The notes beneath the pieces were generated by a model. It was not told where the DNA came from and ran no database searches. It worked only from the letters and a program-made list of their open reading frames with translations. Below are positions 43,110 to 54,148 of a DNA stretch of 64,000 bases, one piece after another. The stretch is taken from the NCBI GenBank assembly GCA_963853835.1, contig OY970820.1, forward strand, positions 83,944,909-84,008,908, in the 5' to 3' direction. The DNA comes from Calendula officinalis (Eukaryota; Streptophyta; Magnoliopsida; Asterales; Asteraceae). How positions within the stretch are numbered: the first letter of the stretch is position 1; every line of letters begins with the position of its first letter. Made by a program: the position numbers and the translations under genes.

Positions 43110-43572
43110 TGTCAGGATCGAATAACCAAACAAGTTATTATAAACCCAGATCCACTAACACAAAAGTTACAGCGATTAACACTTATGTTATTTGATTAAG
43201 AACAATGTAAACTGTAATTTAATAAGAACAATACGATGAACACAGTTTATCACAAAAAACTTCAATGTATTAATTCGTTCGATCAATACACGTATGTTTA
43301 CAATTCATAAGGAACTATATATAATAGTCCTTGAAGCCTAAATTATTAACCTAGTTATTCTAGGAATCGATTACAATTGAATTACATAAAGGTTTACATG
43401 CTATAACTAACTCTACTGGAATCTCGGACACGATCAGCTCTAAATATAACATCAGTATTAATCTTGATCGTCAGTAGTATTTTGCCTTTAGCAGTAGTAA
43501 GTCGAGATCAGTAGTAACTTCCATTATCAGTAGTAATTCAATCTTCAGTAGTAGAACCTGTATGTTCCAACA
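43110..43572 (-). repeat. Copia-2 5' LTR
   Basis: 463 bp; on minus it begins TGTTGGAACATACAGG. A TATA-like stretch (ATTATATATAG on minus) lies at about 43,314-43,325. Differs from the 3' copy at only a few bases by eye. Confidence 0.93.
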
Positions 43573-43577
43573 ATTAA

Positions 43578-44796
43578 TGACATTAGTCACGTGAATTTAC
43601 AACTCTCTTGATTTTTAGAGCTTTTTTTCCATTCCCATCTGAATAGTCGTACTTATAATATTTGTACAACTTGGTTGCAAAACTAATTAACCGGAATAAT
43701 TTTTACAAGTAAAGTTATCCAATAAGAACAAAAATGTAAGTTAAATTAGTACACGTAAGAAATTAAATGACTATTATATATACTAACAATCCTTAAGTTA
43801 CTAATCAATATTTTAGTATAATACGTACGCATGTATTCTTATAATCGCGTTTAATGTTTATGTAAGCAGTTAATTTTTTTAACAACAATAACATTCTAAA
43901 ACTAGCAAGAAGGTAGCAAATTACAATAAACAAATAAAATCAAGAATATCACATTTATTGTTGTAGTAAAATTTGGCAGAGTTTTTATACTTCCGAATGA
44001 TCCAAAAAGTAGAAGCAATGATAGCAAATATATGCTAATGCAAGGCATTTGATCCTAGGAAAGAATTAATCCATTAAGAACATACCATCAGATTCAATTG
44101 ATAGACGAATTGTGGATAGACGAATTGTTACCAATATGACATTTCAACACAAATAAACATAAAGATATCCAAAATTACATCTGAGTATGAATATGTGTAA
44201 AAAAATGATGTATGTGGCGTGTATGTGTGAGAGTGTGGGAGAATGCAAAATACATGTACCAACAAAAAATATTCATCAACAAATAGTCATATAAGCATGT
44301 AAACATATATTTCGTATATCATGCAAATACATACGTTAAAAAGCTACTAAGCAGATACGTTAAAAAACAACAAATAAATATGTCATGAACTACTAAGCAG
44401 ATACGTTAAAAGAACAAGAATATAAGCATTTGAGATATATATGAAGATTTCACATTGTAACAAGTTTTGAGTATTTAAATCGGTGATGTACTCTATTTGA
44501 GCTACAGCATGTTAATGATATAAAGATGAAAATTTTAAATTCGCAATTAATCTTTGTTAAGCATACTATAAAACACATGTTTTTGCTAAAGTGTTTCGAT
44601 GTAGATAATGAGTATGTTTATAAGTTGAAGTGCGAAAGCGTGATAAATAGTGTGTTTGTTAAGTATTGTAAAGTTTATGTGTTTGCGTTATATCTACATT
44701 CTCTGTATCGTTCTTGTAGACTGTTTCAAACTATTAAAGAAAACAAAAACATATATAAAAGTATTATTCTAGTGGTGAAAAAAATGGTAATTGGAT
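43578..44796. other. spacer right of Copia-2, with a weak exon-like piece
   Basis: AT-rich. On minus at about 43,605-43,665 there is a short open piece (YDYSDGNGKKALKIKR) after an acceptor-like ATATTATAAG. It may be another fragment of the gene seen at 32159-32308, but support is thin. Nothing else seen. Confidence 0.3.
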
Positions 44797-44804
44797 ATGA
44801 AGAG

Positions 44805-45352
44805 TAGGGGTGAGCATAGCAGGGTACCCGCCGGTTCCGACCGGAACCGGAACCGGAACCTCTTGTACAGGTTCCTCAATTTTTGGAACTGGAACCGGAA
44901 CCTCCGGTTCCGGTGCCGGTTCCGGTTACCCTGTCTCTAAAATCGTAATATTAAAATAAGATGCAAAACTTAAATATTAATCATTTTTTGTCATTTTATC
45001 TACCAATCTTTGAATAATCATAAATTTCAAACACTTAAACATATGATTGTCTAATTATTATATTGTTAGAACGCTATATTTAGACTAATTAATGACTAAA
45101 CTCATTCAAAATTACACAAAATTTATCATATAATTAAAGTTGGACATTAAATTTCTCAAATATATAATATTTTAACAAAAATAGACCGAATAATCACCGG
45201 TTCCGGTTATCCACCGGTTACCGGTTCCTAAATTTTGAGAACCGGAACCGGAACCTCTTAGGGCGGTTTCATAATTTTAGGAACCGGAACCGGCGGTTCC
45301 AAAGCGGATCCGGTTCCAATTCCGGTTACCCGCTTTTTTCTGCTCACCCCTA
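44805..45352. mobile_element. hAT-type MITE with GGAACCGG palindromic body
   Basis: Perfect 8-bp duplication ATGAAGAG at 44797-44804 and 45353-45360. Perfect 12-bp inverted ends TAGGGGTGAGCA / TGCTCACCCCTA. Length 548 bp. Clusters of GGAACCGG and CCGGTTCC near both ends are complementary, so the arms can pair over more than 100 bp; the middle is AT-rich. No transposase. An 8-bp duplication places it in hAT. Confidence 0.95.
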
Positions 45353-45360
45353 ATGAAGAG

Positions 45361-45910
45361 TACTTTGGTAAACTAAAACGAGGCACGTGGGTTGTGGATG
45401 AGGGTATCACGTGTTGTCCATGTGGGCTTTATCTTTCAACCCCGCCCAATGCCAGTCTATCGTATCCCTGTTTTCACGACTTCACATCTCGTATGGAATC
45501 CCATATTTTGTGATTGTCAACCCATCACTCGCTCGGTTTGTTTCGCGGGGTTTTTAAATCGACTGTTCAAGTCAAAGCGTATATTTTATGTATGATTTGG
45601 TACTTGTAGACGTTTTATTTTATCACTTGACATAGATTTATTATCTTTTATGTACTTCTACTTTATTTAATGGATTTGTAACCTTGATCGTATGAATACC
45701 TGAATATTACTGGGCTCAAATTTAATTTTCTGGCAAGTAAACCGTTTACATCGCTTTGATAAAAAGATGTACACTATTTTACTAGTCCCTAGTCATGACT
45801 AATGATATGCTCTAAATGAAGCAATTTGGGTAGGATAGTTAAAGGCCGAACCACCATAGGTTGTTTGCCATCACGCCTGACCCACTAACATCTTTTGGTG
45901 GCAGGCATAG
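45361..45910. other. spacer
   Basis: No gene or element supported. Confidence 0.45.
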
Positions 45911-47008
45911 AGGAATCATAAGTTGTCACAATTTTAAAGTAATGGCACTTTTTAACTTGTGATCATTTGCTACCCGTTTGTAAGGGTGTCCATCAAGCTA
46001 TCATGTTTGAGTTAGGGATCTTATCAGGCCATGTCCATCAGGATCGAGGTAAAAAATTCCTAACCCAAAACTCAAGATGATAAGAAATCAGGTTGTTCGG
46101 GAAGGTCAGGTTACACCTAAGTTACAAGGTTACTTCTAACTCAAGTGATGTTAATGTGACATGCGTTATTGTTACTATTTAATGTGTTAAAATTATAATC
46201 CCTTCATCCCAGTTTTATTATTCATCTTTCTATTTGTGTATGTCTCAAATTAACTGTCTACTTCTATGTTTCAACCAATAAAAAATAATTTAAGTGGGAA
46301 AGAAAATATATGATTGATTACATAATAAATTAATATAATATTCTTAAACTTTCTGCTATAATCTTGCGAACACCAAATTTGAGACGAATGGGTATGAGGT
46401 TGTAATCTTATAGACTTTCACAACCACAAACGCATAAAAATTATCACTTGTATTCTTGTAAGCTAAAACTATGAATGACCCACCAATTACTACTACCAAA
46501 CTAGAAAAAATAAACCGAGCCCAATACTCATCATTTGTAGGGATCATAACTTGTCATAATTTTCAAGTATTGGCACTATTAGCTTGTGATCATTTTCCAG
46601 TATTGGCACTATTAGCTTGTGATCATTCGCTATTCATTAGTTTCATCGGATTGTCATATCAAGTTAGGGTTTTTATCGGGTTGGGTACATCAGGTTTGAT
46701 GTAAAAAATAATAACCTAAAATCTGACACGATAAAAAATCAGGTTGGTCAGGTTGCCTGATCGGATTAGTTGGGTTACATATAAGTTAGAAGGTTAATGC
46801 TAACTTAGGTGATGTTGATGCCACATGCATTATTGTTACTGTTTAATGCGATAGAAGTTATATGAGGTTGTAATCTTCTAGACATTCACGACCACAAATG
46901 CATAAAAATCATCACTTGTATTTTTGTAAGCTAAAGACCATGAATGACCCACCATTTACTAGTACCGGCCCAGAAAAATAAACCGGGTCCAATACTCATT
47001 ATATGTAA
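45911..47008. repeat. diverged tandem duplication upstream of SAR1
   Basis: Unit A (about 45911-46538) and unit B (about 46539-47008) share several blocks in the same order. Examples: ATCATAAGTTGTCA against ATCATAACTTGTCA; TTATTGTTACTATTTAATG against TTATTGTTACTGTTTAATG; ATGAGGTTGTAATCTT; and AATGACCCACCA followed by CCAATACTCAT. Unit A has about 190 bp extra at 46,200-46,390. Unit B contains its own 34-bp duplication around AGTATTGGCACTATTAGC (46,565-46,628). Confidence 0.8.
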
Positions 47009-47016
47009 AGTCTTCG

Positions 47017-47041
47017 GGCCCATTTTCCAACCCACTGGGCC
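47017..47041 (+). promoter_or_regulatory. site II-type elements upstream of SAR1
   Basis: GGCCCA (47017-47022, TGGGCC on minus) and TGGGCC (47036-47041) lie about 225-250 bp before the SAR1 ATG. TGGGCC/T motifs are known TCP-binding site II elements in promoters of plant housekeeping genes. No clear TATA box is visible here. Confidence 0.5.
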
Positions 47042-47265
47042 ACTGGGGTTTTCGACAACGGGGCTCCGCTCGACTTAATTTGCAGTTTCCAACCGGTAAA
47101 TAAGCTGAAGCACGTGAACCATGGAAATTTGTCTCATTAGCTAAAGGCGTCAACTTCAACTGTTTGTTCTAGGGTCAGAGGCCAGATCCATCCAGAACCA
47201 CTTGTGGCAACTTCAGATCTCTTGAAACAATTTTCATCTTATTTTTCCTTCTCATCAATTGAACG

Positions 47266-49354
47266 ATGTTTTTGTTCGATTGGTTCTATGGCATCTTAGC
47301 GTCCCTTGGTTTATGGCAGAAAGAAGCTAAGATCTTGTTCCTTGGCCTCGATAACGCCGGTAAAACTACCTTGCTTCACATGCTTAAAGACGAGGTTTGT
47401 TTTTTTTTTTTTAGATCTAATTATGTTTGCTTTTAACGCCTGAATTGTTTGTGGTTTGATTTTGACCTAATTTTATGTGATTTCGAATTTCTATTCGTGC
47501 GATTTTATGTGACCTAATTTTATGTGTTTAATTGAATTAATTGTCCAGAGACTTGTTCAACATCAACCTACGCAACATCCGACGTCGGAAGAATTGAGTA
47601 TTGGTAAAATCAAGTTCAAAGCGTTCGATTTAGGAGGCCATCAGATTGCTCGTAGAGTCTGGAAGGATTATTACGCCAAGGTATGTGTTATCTTATAAAA
47701 TCAAGCTCGGTGTTTCATTACTTTTGAATTACTTGCATATCAACAGCTATATGTGTGTTTATGTGTTATGTTAGTTTAAAATGCTCAGATCTTAATATGC
47801 AAAATGCAATCTATATCTGTTCTGAAGGATATTTACTTAAAATTCTGTACTTTGGTAGTATATGTTACTGGAAGCTTTGATTGCATAATGTTGTGGACTT
47901 TTAGGGAGACTGACAACCGTAGCAACTGCAGAATCAATAACTTGCATACAGTACAGCCCTTAAAATGGTTATAAGGTTTCAACGGGTCCAATTTAGATGG
48001 TTTGCTAGGGGTTACTTAGAGCCTGATGACAAAACACGATTCAATTCAGATTGATACAAAAAGCACAAAATATGTAATCTGACTTCTTAGTTTATTGATT
48101 AAAGGTAAGCAGAATGACTATTAGCTGCAGAATATAGAAGATCTATACTTGGAGAAATTGTAAGATTGATCACTTTAATTAGCTCCTAGTTTCTTAAAAG
48201 GCTTGATAGATGCAGATTTAGATATGACATGTAGATAGTATTGAGAAGATGTTACATATGCATAACATATAGATATATGTATACATGTTACGCCCAAAGA
48301 GAATTCATGAATTTAGTGATTAAAGGTTATGCTTAATGTGAAAACACAAAAGATCTCACACGTTACGCCTTGAAGGAAATCGCAAAAAAGTGGAAAAAAT
48401 GCCCTTGTATGATTGTATCCTGATTCTCATATCCCCGTGAATTCGTTGTCAAGAATTTAGGGATACAATCAATACTACCAAAGAACGATATACATAAAGT
48501 TTAAAACTATGAGTTATGACCCTAACTACATAACAATATAACATATGCTTTTACAGCGACTATGAGATTTTAACAACACCTTATGAACAATCCATTTTAA
48601 GAACACCTTATTCACAAATATTCGATGTGTATATATTTTAGACATTTATTTATACCTATACATTAATATATAATTGTATTAATATTATGTATATATCCAT
48701 ACACACATATATGCATATATTTCTGTGTGTGAAGAGAGACGGCATTTGTTCCTTTATTATAATTGTGAATGGATTAGTTTTAATTAAATCTATATACATA
48801 TATAATTATATATAATTTCATATTACAATAATAATCAATATTATAGTTATATATGTTTCATGTTTGTATATGTAATGATTCTGTTTTGTTTAACCAAGCA
48901 CCATAAATGGCAATGGAATGCTCATTTGCCAATTTTACAGACATATTTGCTTATGGAAGGTGTAGTTGTAAAGAGGGCAAATATGTAATTTCAACCACTT
49001 AAAATTAACTTGTAAGTTTTGCATGTGTTACAGGTGGATGCAGTTGTATATCTAGTGGATGCATACGACAAAGAACGATTTGCAGAATCAAAAAAAGAAT
49101 TAGATGCACTTCTTTCTGATGAAAACCTATCTGCAGTCCCATTCCTGATTTTAGGCAACAAAATCGACATACCATATGCAGCTTCAGAAGATGAGCTTCG
49201 CTACCACCTTGGACTGACAGGTGTCACAACTGGAAAAGGGAAAGTTAATCTTCAAGATTCAAGTGTTCGTCCTCTAGAGGTATTTATGTGCAGCATTGTA
49301 CGTAAAATGGGTTATGGTGATGGATTCAAATGGGTTTCTCAATACATCAAGTAG
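47266..49354 (+). CDS. SAR1: SAR1 small GTPase, COPII vesicle coat (three coding exons)
   Basis: Coding exons 47266-47394, 47549-47680 and 49034-49354 give 193 residues, the usual Sar1 length. Introns are GT-AG (153 and 1353 bp). The N-terminus MFLFDWFYGILASLGLW is the amphipathic helix that inserts in ER membrane. Nucleotide-binding motifs: GLDNAGKTT (residues 27-35), DLGGH (70-74, with the His used in GTP hydrolysis), NKID (129-132). It ends GFKWVSQYIK. GTP-bound Sar1 recruits Sec23/24 and then Sec13/31 at ER exit sites; Sec12 is the exchange factor. All key residues are present and all junctions keep frame, so this is an intact host gene and the only one recognised here. Paralogue identity (SAR1A/B/C) is not assignable by eye. 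Confidence 0.97.
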
Positions 49355-50219
49355 CTCAAAAACAAAATTCAAAAGTAAGCAAAGCAGTGTGGTTTCTGAT
49401 TTCCCCCGATTTGATTTATTCTGTAAGTGGGATTTTGATTGTGTGGATCTGTAAAATTTAATTTGTAGACTGTTTTAGACCAAATTGCTAGTTTGAAATC
49501 AATTTGTTTTGTTTGCTGTTACTAACTTACTATAGATCATGTTAATGATGAGTTGATATTGGCACGACCTTAGCACTTACATGTTACATACATAGGGTTG
49601 GAGAACTTGTCATTAGATGTTTCAATCGTCTCTTTTGTACTCAATGTTAAGCTCAAAAATGATAGTTTGAAAATTGAATAAGTTGATATAAGTTCGACTA
49701 TATACTTGTGAATAACAAGCCTTTGACAAATCTACTCGCAAATAAACTGCGCTTACGTGTAAATTAAGGTTAAGCTAAAAAATATTCAGATGTCGATAAA
49801 AGTTTCAACTTGATACTTATGAATATCGAGTTTTTGACAAATTTACCAGCAAGTAAACTGCAATTACATGTAAATTGCATTTCTTTAGTATATTTTCGTA
49901 TACTTAAAAGTAAATTACATTAATGCTCGTGGGCAAAAGTTCGTGTGTAGTCTTTTTCGTTTCAAAATTACATGGATCTATCATTTTTTAGAAGCATGTT
50001 TCACTGATGGTCATTTCTATCAACGAACGTTTGTTTGAACGTTAAGTAAAGTAATCCATGTGCAAAACATATGAGAGTGTAAGCGCTATTTTTACGTTTG
50101 GAGAAAAGGACAAATCATGTAATTTCGCAATGATATTAACTGAACGTGAAATCGTAAGAAACATTGTCTAGTTTAATGAATACTTAAATAAGGGTATTTT
50201 GCTACTACAAAAAGGTAGA
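49355..50219. other. SAR1 3' UTR and spacer
   Basis: The T-rich stretch to about 49,530 is the likely 3' UTR (no exact poly(A) signal chosen). A diverged direct repeat follows at 49,648-49,877. No further gene seen. Confidence 0.5.
49648..49877. repeat. diverged tandem repeat, two units of about 110-120 bp
   Basis: Units at about 49648-49769 and 49770-49877 share TTAAGCT, ATACTT(G/A)TGAATA, TTTGACAAAT, AA(A/G)TAAACTGC and TACNTGTAAATT in the same order. Confidence 0.7.
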
Positions 50220-50228
50220 TAAAACTAA

Positions 50229-51420
50229 GGGTAAATTACAGTTTTTGTCCCTGACTTATGGCCGATTCGGGGTTTTTGTTCCTAATGTTTTTTTGTCGGT
50301 TTTTTTGTCCCTTAAGTTTTTCATATTCTGGAAATTTGTCCTTCCGTCCATTTTTTGCCGTTAAGTGACTAAAAATGCAAAAAAAATAAGGGTATTTTCG
50401 TCTTTTTTCCTCATTCTTCATGTTCTTCATCTTCTTCCCCAACACCCACAAACCCTAAACCCCCAACACCACCACATCCGTTCATCTTCCATTCGTCTTC
50501 CCCGTCACACCAATTCCGGTATCTCACCGGAATCGCGATTTTCCGGCGAACTAGCCAATTCCGGTGGAACAGTCACACCACCCAAATCGACACCTGAAAA
50601 GTTACCTGAATCCGAAATTAACTTAAGGGTTTTGTTCCCCTCAACATTCCGAGCAGAACCCCCTACTATGACGACCCATACCGACGTCGGAAACCGTCGT
50701 ATTACCGCCGTGTGATTCCGACGGTTTTACCTCTTTCAGATCTGGAACAGAAACGAATGTCGATGGTCCCATACTCAACGAATCCATGTTCCTTGCACCT
50801 TGCTGAGTCGTATTCAGTTCCCAAATCGCATTTCCGACACAGTTTCCGGCCGGCGCAAGGGTGGCGGCGATGATGATGTTCATGGCGGCGCAAGTGAGAC
50901 CAAACCATTCTGCAAAAGAATCCCGCCACTTGATTTTATCTAACAACTGAAACAATCTGAAATTTGCATAAAAATCGTTGTCTTACTTTATAGATCTGGG
51001 TTTTGATGTTTTAAAGTTTAGAAGATGGTTGTGGTGTGTTTCAATACCTCTGATGATGATGTCGATGACCCCCTTCGCAGAAGCAAGCGTAATTTGAGTG
51101 AAGATCGTAACAACCATGTGGGGTTAGTTAATTTATGTTGGATTTGTGTTTTGCTTTTAATTTATGTTGGATTTGTGTTATAGTTTGTGATTCCAGATAA
51201 TTGGGGATGATGAGTGAAGAACAAAAGATAATTGGGGAAGAACACATAGGGGTAATTTGGGGAAATGGTCAAAAAAATCGTCAGTTAACGGCAACAAATG
51301 GACGGAAGGACAAATTTCCAGAATATGAAAAACTTAAGGGACAAAAAAACCGACAAAAAAATATTAGGGACAAAAACCCCGAATCGGCCATAGGTCAGGG
51401 ACAAAAACTGTAATTTACCC
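50229..51420. mobile_element. Mutator-like element with ~143-bp inverted repeats and a GC-rich interior (possible Pack-MULE)
   Basis: Exact 9-bp duplication TAAAACTAA at 50220-50228 and 51421-51429. Long terminal inverted repeats (50229-50371 and 51278-51420) begin GGGTAAATTACAGTTTTTG and differ at only a few sites. A 9-bp duplication plus long TIRs defines Mutator-like elements. No transposase is present. The interior (about 50,430-51,120) is much richer in GC than the TIRs and flanks and holds open frames (plus 50365-50715, minus 50641-50955). It could be a captured host fragment; the minus frame includes DSFAEWFGLTCAAMNII. I do not recognise a source gene. Confidence 0.9.
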
Positions 51421-51439
51421 TAAAACTAATAATCAAGAA

Positions 51440-51600
51440 AAAGACGTATAAATAGGGTATGGGCGTAGGGTTTGGTTGAGGGAGCGGTCGTTAGCTCCCA
51501 TCCTCTCATAATCACTTTTACTCGACTCTCTCTACCAGATTCTGATATCCACCCCGCAACTTTCCTCAACGGTAATCCTACTCAATTTTCCCCTATTTAA
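51440..51600 (+). promoter_or_regulatory. promoter-like orphan (TATA box, telo-box, leader, splice donor)
   Basis: GTATAAATAGGG at about 51446-51457 is a good TATA box. GTAGGGTTTGG (a telo-box, AAACCCTA in reverse) follows within 30 bp. Then comes a pyrimidine-rich leader (CTCGACTCTCTCTACC) and a donor-like CAACG|GTAATCC. This looks like the start of a gene, but no coding exon follows before Gypsy-B at 52,448. Confidence 0.4.
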
Positions 51601-52447
51601 ATGATTAAATCTATCTTTTTTACCTAATAATAATTTTAATTTTAACCACACGTTATGACTCACACTCAACTGACACACTTATGCTAACAATATTACTTTG
51701 CTTAATATTTTATACATAAAATACACACAAAAAATAATTATACCCACAAAAAATAACATCTCCTTTGTCAGTTGACATTTCAAAAAAATGACGGAAACAA
51801 TTGACGCCACCATACCATATGCGTGTCCAAACCAAAGATAAATTAACGCTAACGAAAGCAACAATCGACACCAGTCTTTTATTATAAATAACAATTCATA
51901 TATTGTACGAATCATTTCCCACTAAAATAGTTAAGGATTATGCTAAACAATACCCTTAGGGCAATGGTTAAATATTACTAAAGTTGTTTATGTACAAGTG
52001 TTTATGTATAACCACTACTAGGTGGTTAGTGATTTTTAGGGGGTAGTTTTTATGTAATTATTGTATAAAATTTTTAGGGTTTTGCTAATGACATGCATAA
52101 AAAGCTTGTATATTGATTAAAAAAGTAATATTCCTAAAATTCAGGGAGGTTGTCTTTTGTGTATTTTGCCTTCTTAATGACAGCCCTAAGGGCTGTCATT
52201 AGCATTTTCTAAATTTTTAAGCATTCAACTTATCCTTAATCATTACCCTTAGGGCATTAGTTAGCAAAATCTAATACTTAATATACAAGTGAGCTGTGAG
52301 TTTCTATGATCATGTATTCATGTGTTATAATTGCAAAATAACCCATTTGAGCAATACAAGTTTAGATACATGTAAATAAGGTTCGTGAATATTAGATAAA
52401 ACGTTATAAGAAAGTTTATTGATGTTGAGAAAACCATTTCATATAAA
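51601..52447. other. spacer with nested MITE remnants
   Basis: From about 51,941 (TGCTAAACAATACCCTTAGG) to about 52,272 (TTACCCTTAGGGCATTAG) the ends are inverted copies, so this is a MITE. A second one lies inside (about 52,060-52,206, GGGTTTTGCTAATGAC ... GTCATTAGC) and is related to the element at 8744. No gene. Confidence 0.5.
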
Positions 52448-52972
52448 TAATGAGATATGGTGCGAATCCATTCGTACTCGGGCGTCCGGAAGGACGGAAC
52501 GAAGGTCACCGATCGTAAGAGGAACCTAAGAGAACTCATCATTCGTTTACAAATTGCAAAGCCTCTGTTGAGTGTAGCCGAGTTTTGCGGGTGAGGCTCA
52601 AAGCTGATTGACGTCTCTGTACGCAGGACAAAGGAGTTCGCTTCGGGTCAATAACCTTCGGACCTTGGAGGGTGCGGACCATATCCAGAATCTCATTCTC
52701 CCGCTCATGGTGTTCAACCTATTTCCCGCTCAAATCAGAAGCCTATATATATAGTGGGTAACTTCAGGTAAGAACATATTAACTCCACTCCGCATTTATT
52801 ACTTACTCACTCGTTCTTAAGACCTCATGTCGATATAAATAACTTACTTAAGCATCAGAGTGTTCTTCCGGAAGACCCTTCCGGAGAACACCTGACTTAG
52901 GGTTGTTCTTGTTTTCAGGTTGCCGATTCGCAGACTCTTCCAGTCTACCCGTGCAGAATACAGGACGCAACA
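52448..52972 (+). repeat. Gypsy-B 5' LTR
   Basis: 525 bp, begins TAATGAGATATGGTGCG, ends GGACGCAACA. A TATA box (CCTATATATATAGTG) is at about 52742-52756. It lacks about 37 bp that the 3' LTR has after CCGAGTTTT. Confidence 0.88.
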
Positions 52973-52992
52973 TTTGGCGCCATCCATGGGAC
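52973..52992 (+). other. Gypsy-B primer binding site region
   Basis: TTTGGCGCCATCCATGGGA directly after the LTR. Compare TTTGGCCCCATCCGTGGGA in Gypsy-A. Confidence 0.75.
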
Positions 52993-53002
52993 CACGAACA
53001 AA

Positions 53003-54148
53003 ATGGTCTTGGAAACAACACCAAAAGGATGGAATCACTCTCCAAGGAATCGCTCCCCAATAATAACCAGAGTCGATCAAACTCCTCTCTCAGCTTCTAC
53101 TTTGTTTAATGCTACTACGTGTCCTCCTCCTCCCAGAGGTGGGGGGAATGAACCAACCAAGGAGGAGATAGAGGAGTTTAACCTCTTTTGCAAGTTCAGA
53201 AAACTGCGAGACATGGAGAAAAACCAGAGGAGAACAGGAGAAGGAGTGAGTGGTGTAGGGAGGACGTTAACATACTCCGATGAGGAAGAATCCACAGATC
53301 CTTCCGGGGAAAGTGCCACCAGAGGGGAAACCTCTTCCATCCGGACGCAAGAAGAAAGACATCGAAGGGAGATAGAAACCAGGGCACGTATTGTACAAAG
53401 AAGGGGTGAAGTTCCACAACGTCACTCCTCTATCTCGCGGAACTTCTGCTCCCCATTCATCGACGATATCAACGAAATGCAGATTCCACCGGGGCTTAAG
53501 GTCCCGCGAGTCAAATCCTACGACGGAACCGGAGATCCCGACGATCACGTAGCTAGTTTCCGACGGGCCGTGAGGATGATCCCCATGGATTCGAGGCTCT
53601 GGTGCTTGTACTTTGCCGGAACGCTAGAGGGTTCTGCTCGGTATTGGCTGTCTAGCCTTCCCCAGAAGAGCATAGCCAATTTTGAAGAACTGGATGCGCA
53701 ATTTAGCCACAGTTTCATCCAACAGAAGAAATACCAACAACGCTCTCAGTCTATCATGGCTTGCAGACAGCGAGAAGGGAAGTCCAACAAGTCCTACTTC
53801 AAAAGATTCAATGAGCAAAGTCGGAAAATGCCGGTACGGGAAGATTCACTCATTATAGCTGCTTTCACATATGGATTGAGGGAAGGAGAGTTATTCCGTG
53901 AGATATCCAAGAGAGATTTTGTCAAAGCGGATGACATGATCAATGTGGTGAACAAAGTACTAAAGCAAGAAGAAGAAAGTGCAGAGAAGCTACGGTTTGA
54001 AGCGCAAGAGAAGAAGGGGACGTTGGGGTCCAGTTCACACAGAAGCGAGGGAAGAATAAAGGGAACGTTTAGGTACGGGTACGGAGGAAAACCCTTGCAT
54101 CGAGGACGACCCCAGGAGGGAAGGCCTCCGCAGGATCGATACTTATGA
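53003..54148 (+). CDS. gag: Gypsy-B Gag
   Basis: 381 uninterrupted codons from ATG 53003. Same plan as Gypsy-A Gag (EFNLFCKFRKLRD near the N-terminus, RVKSYDGTGDPDDHVASF, YWLSSLPQKSI, QRSQSIMACRQREG, KSYFKRFNEQSRKMP), but without the tandem RRERTPER repeats, so those are specific to Gypsy-A. The zinc knuckle and protease follow in a different frame that overlaps the end of gag. The element may use frameshifting there or carry an indel. Gag here looks intact. Confidence 0.9.
   Translation: MVLETTPKGWNHSPRNRSPIITRVDQTPLSASTLFNATTCPPPPRGGGNEPTKEEIEEFNLFCKFRKLRDMEKNQRRTGEGVSGVGRTLTYSDEEESTDPSGESATRGETSSIRTQEERHRREIETRARIVQRRGEVPQRHSSISRNFCSPFIDDINEMQIPPGLKVPRVKSYDGTGDPDDHVASFRRAVRMIPMDSRLWCLYFAGTLEGSARYWLSSLPQKSIANFEELDAQFSHSFIQQKKYQQRSQSIMACRQREGKSNKSYFKRFNEQSRKMPVREDSLIIAAFTYGLREGELFREISKRDFVKADDMINVVNKVLKQEEESAEKLRFEAQEKKGTLGSSSHRSEGRIKGTFRYGYGGKPLHRGRPQEGRPPQDRYL

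Larger units (their letters stand above)
32557..43572 (-). mobile_element. Copia-2: 11-kb Ty1/Copia LTR retrotransposon with a very long third ORF
   Basis: LTRs at 32557-33021 and 43110-43572, flanked by ATTAA at 32552-32556 and 43573-43577. The element reads on minus: LTR, primer site, gag with two zinc knuckles, protease, integrase, RT, RNase H, third ORF, LTR. LTRs differ at only a handful of sites, so insertion is recent. Gag and pol nevertheless carry several frameshifts and stops, and the RT active site is mutated. Confidence 0.95.

Noticed and set aside
45392..45595. 67-codon frame after the hAT MITE
   Set aside because: No homologue recognised, no promoter or splice context; likely chance.
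50641..50955. Minus frame of 104 codons as a real gene
   Set aside because: Inside a Mutator-like element and no recognised family; kept only as a possible captured fragment.
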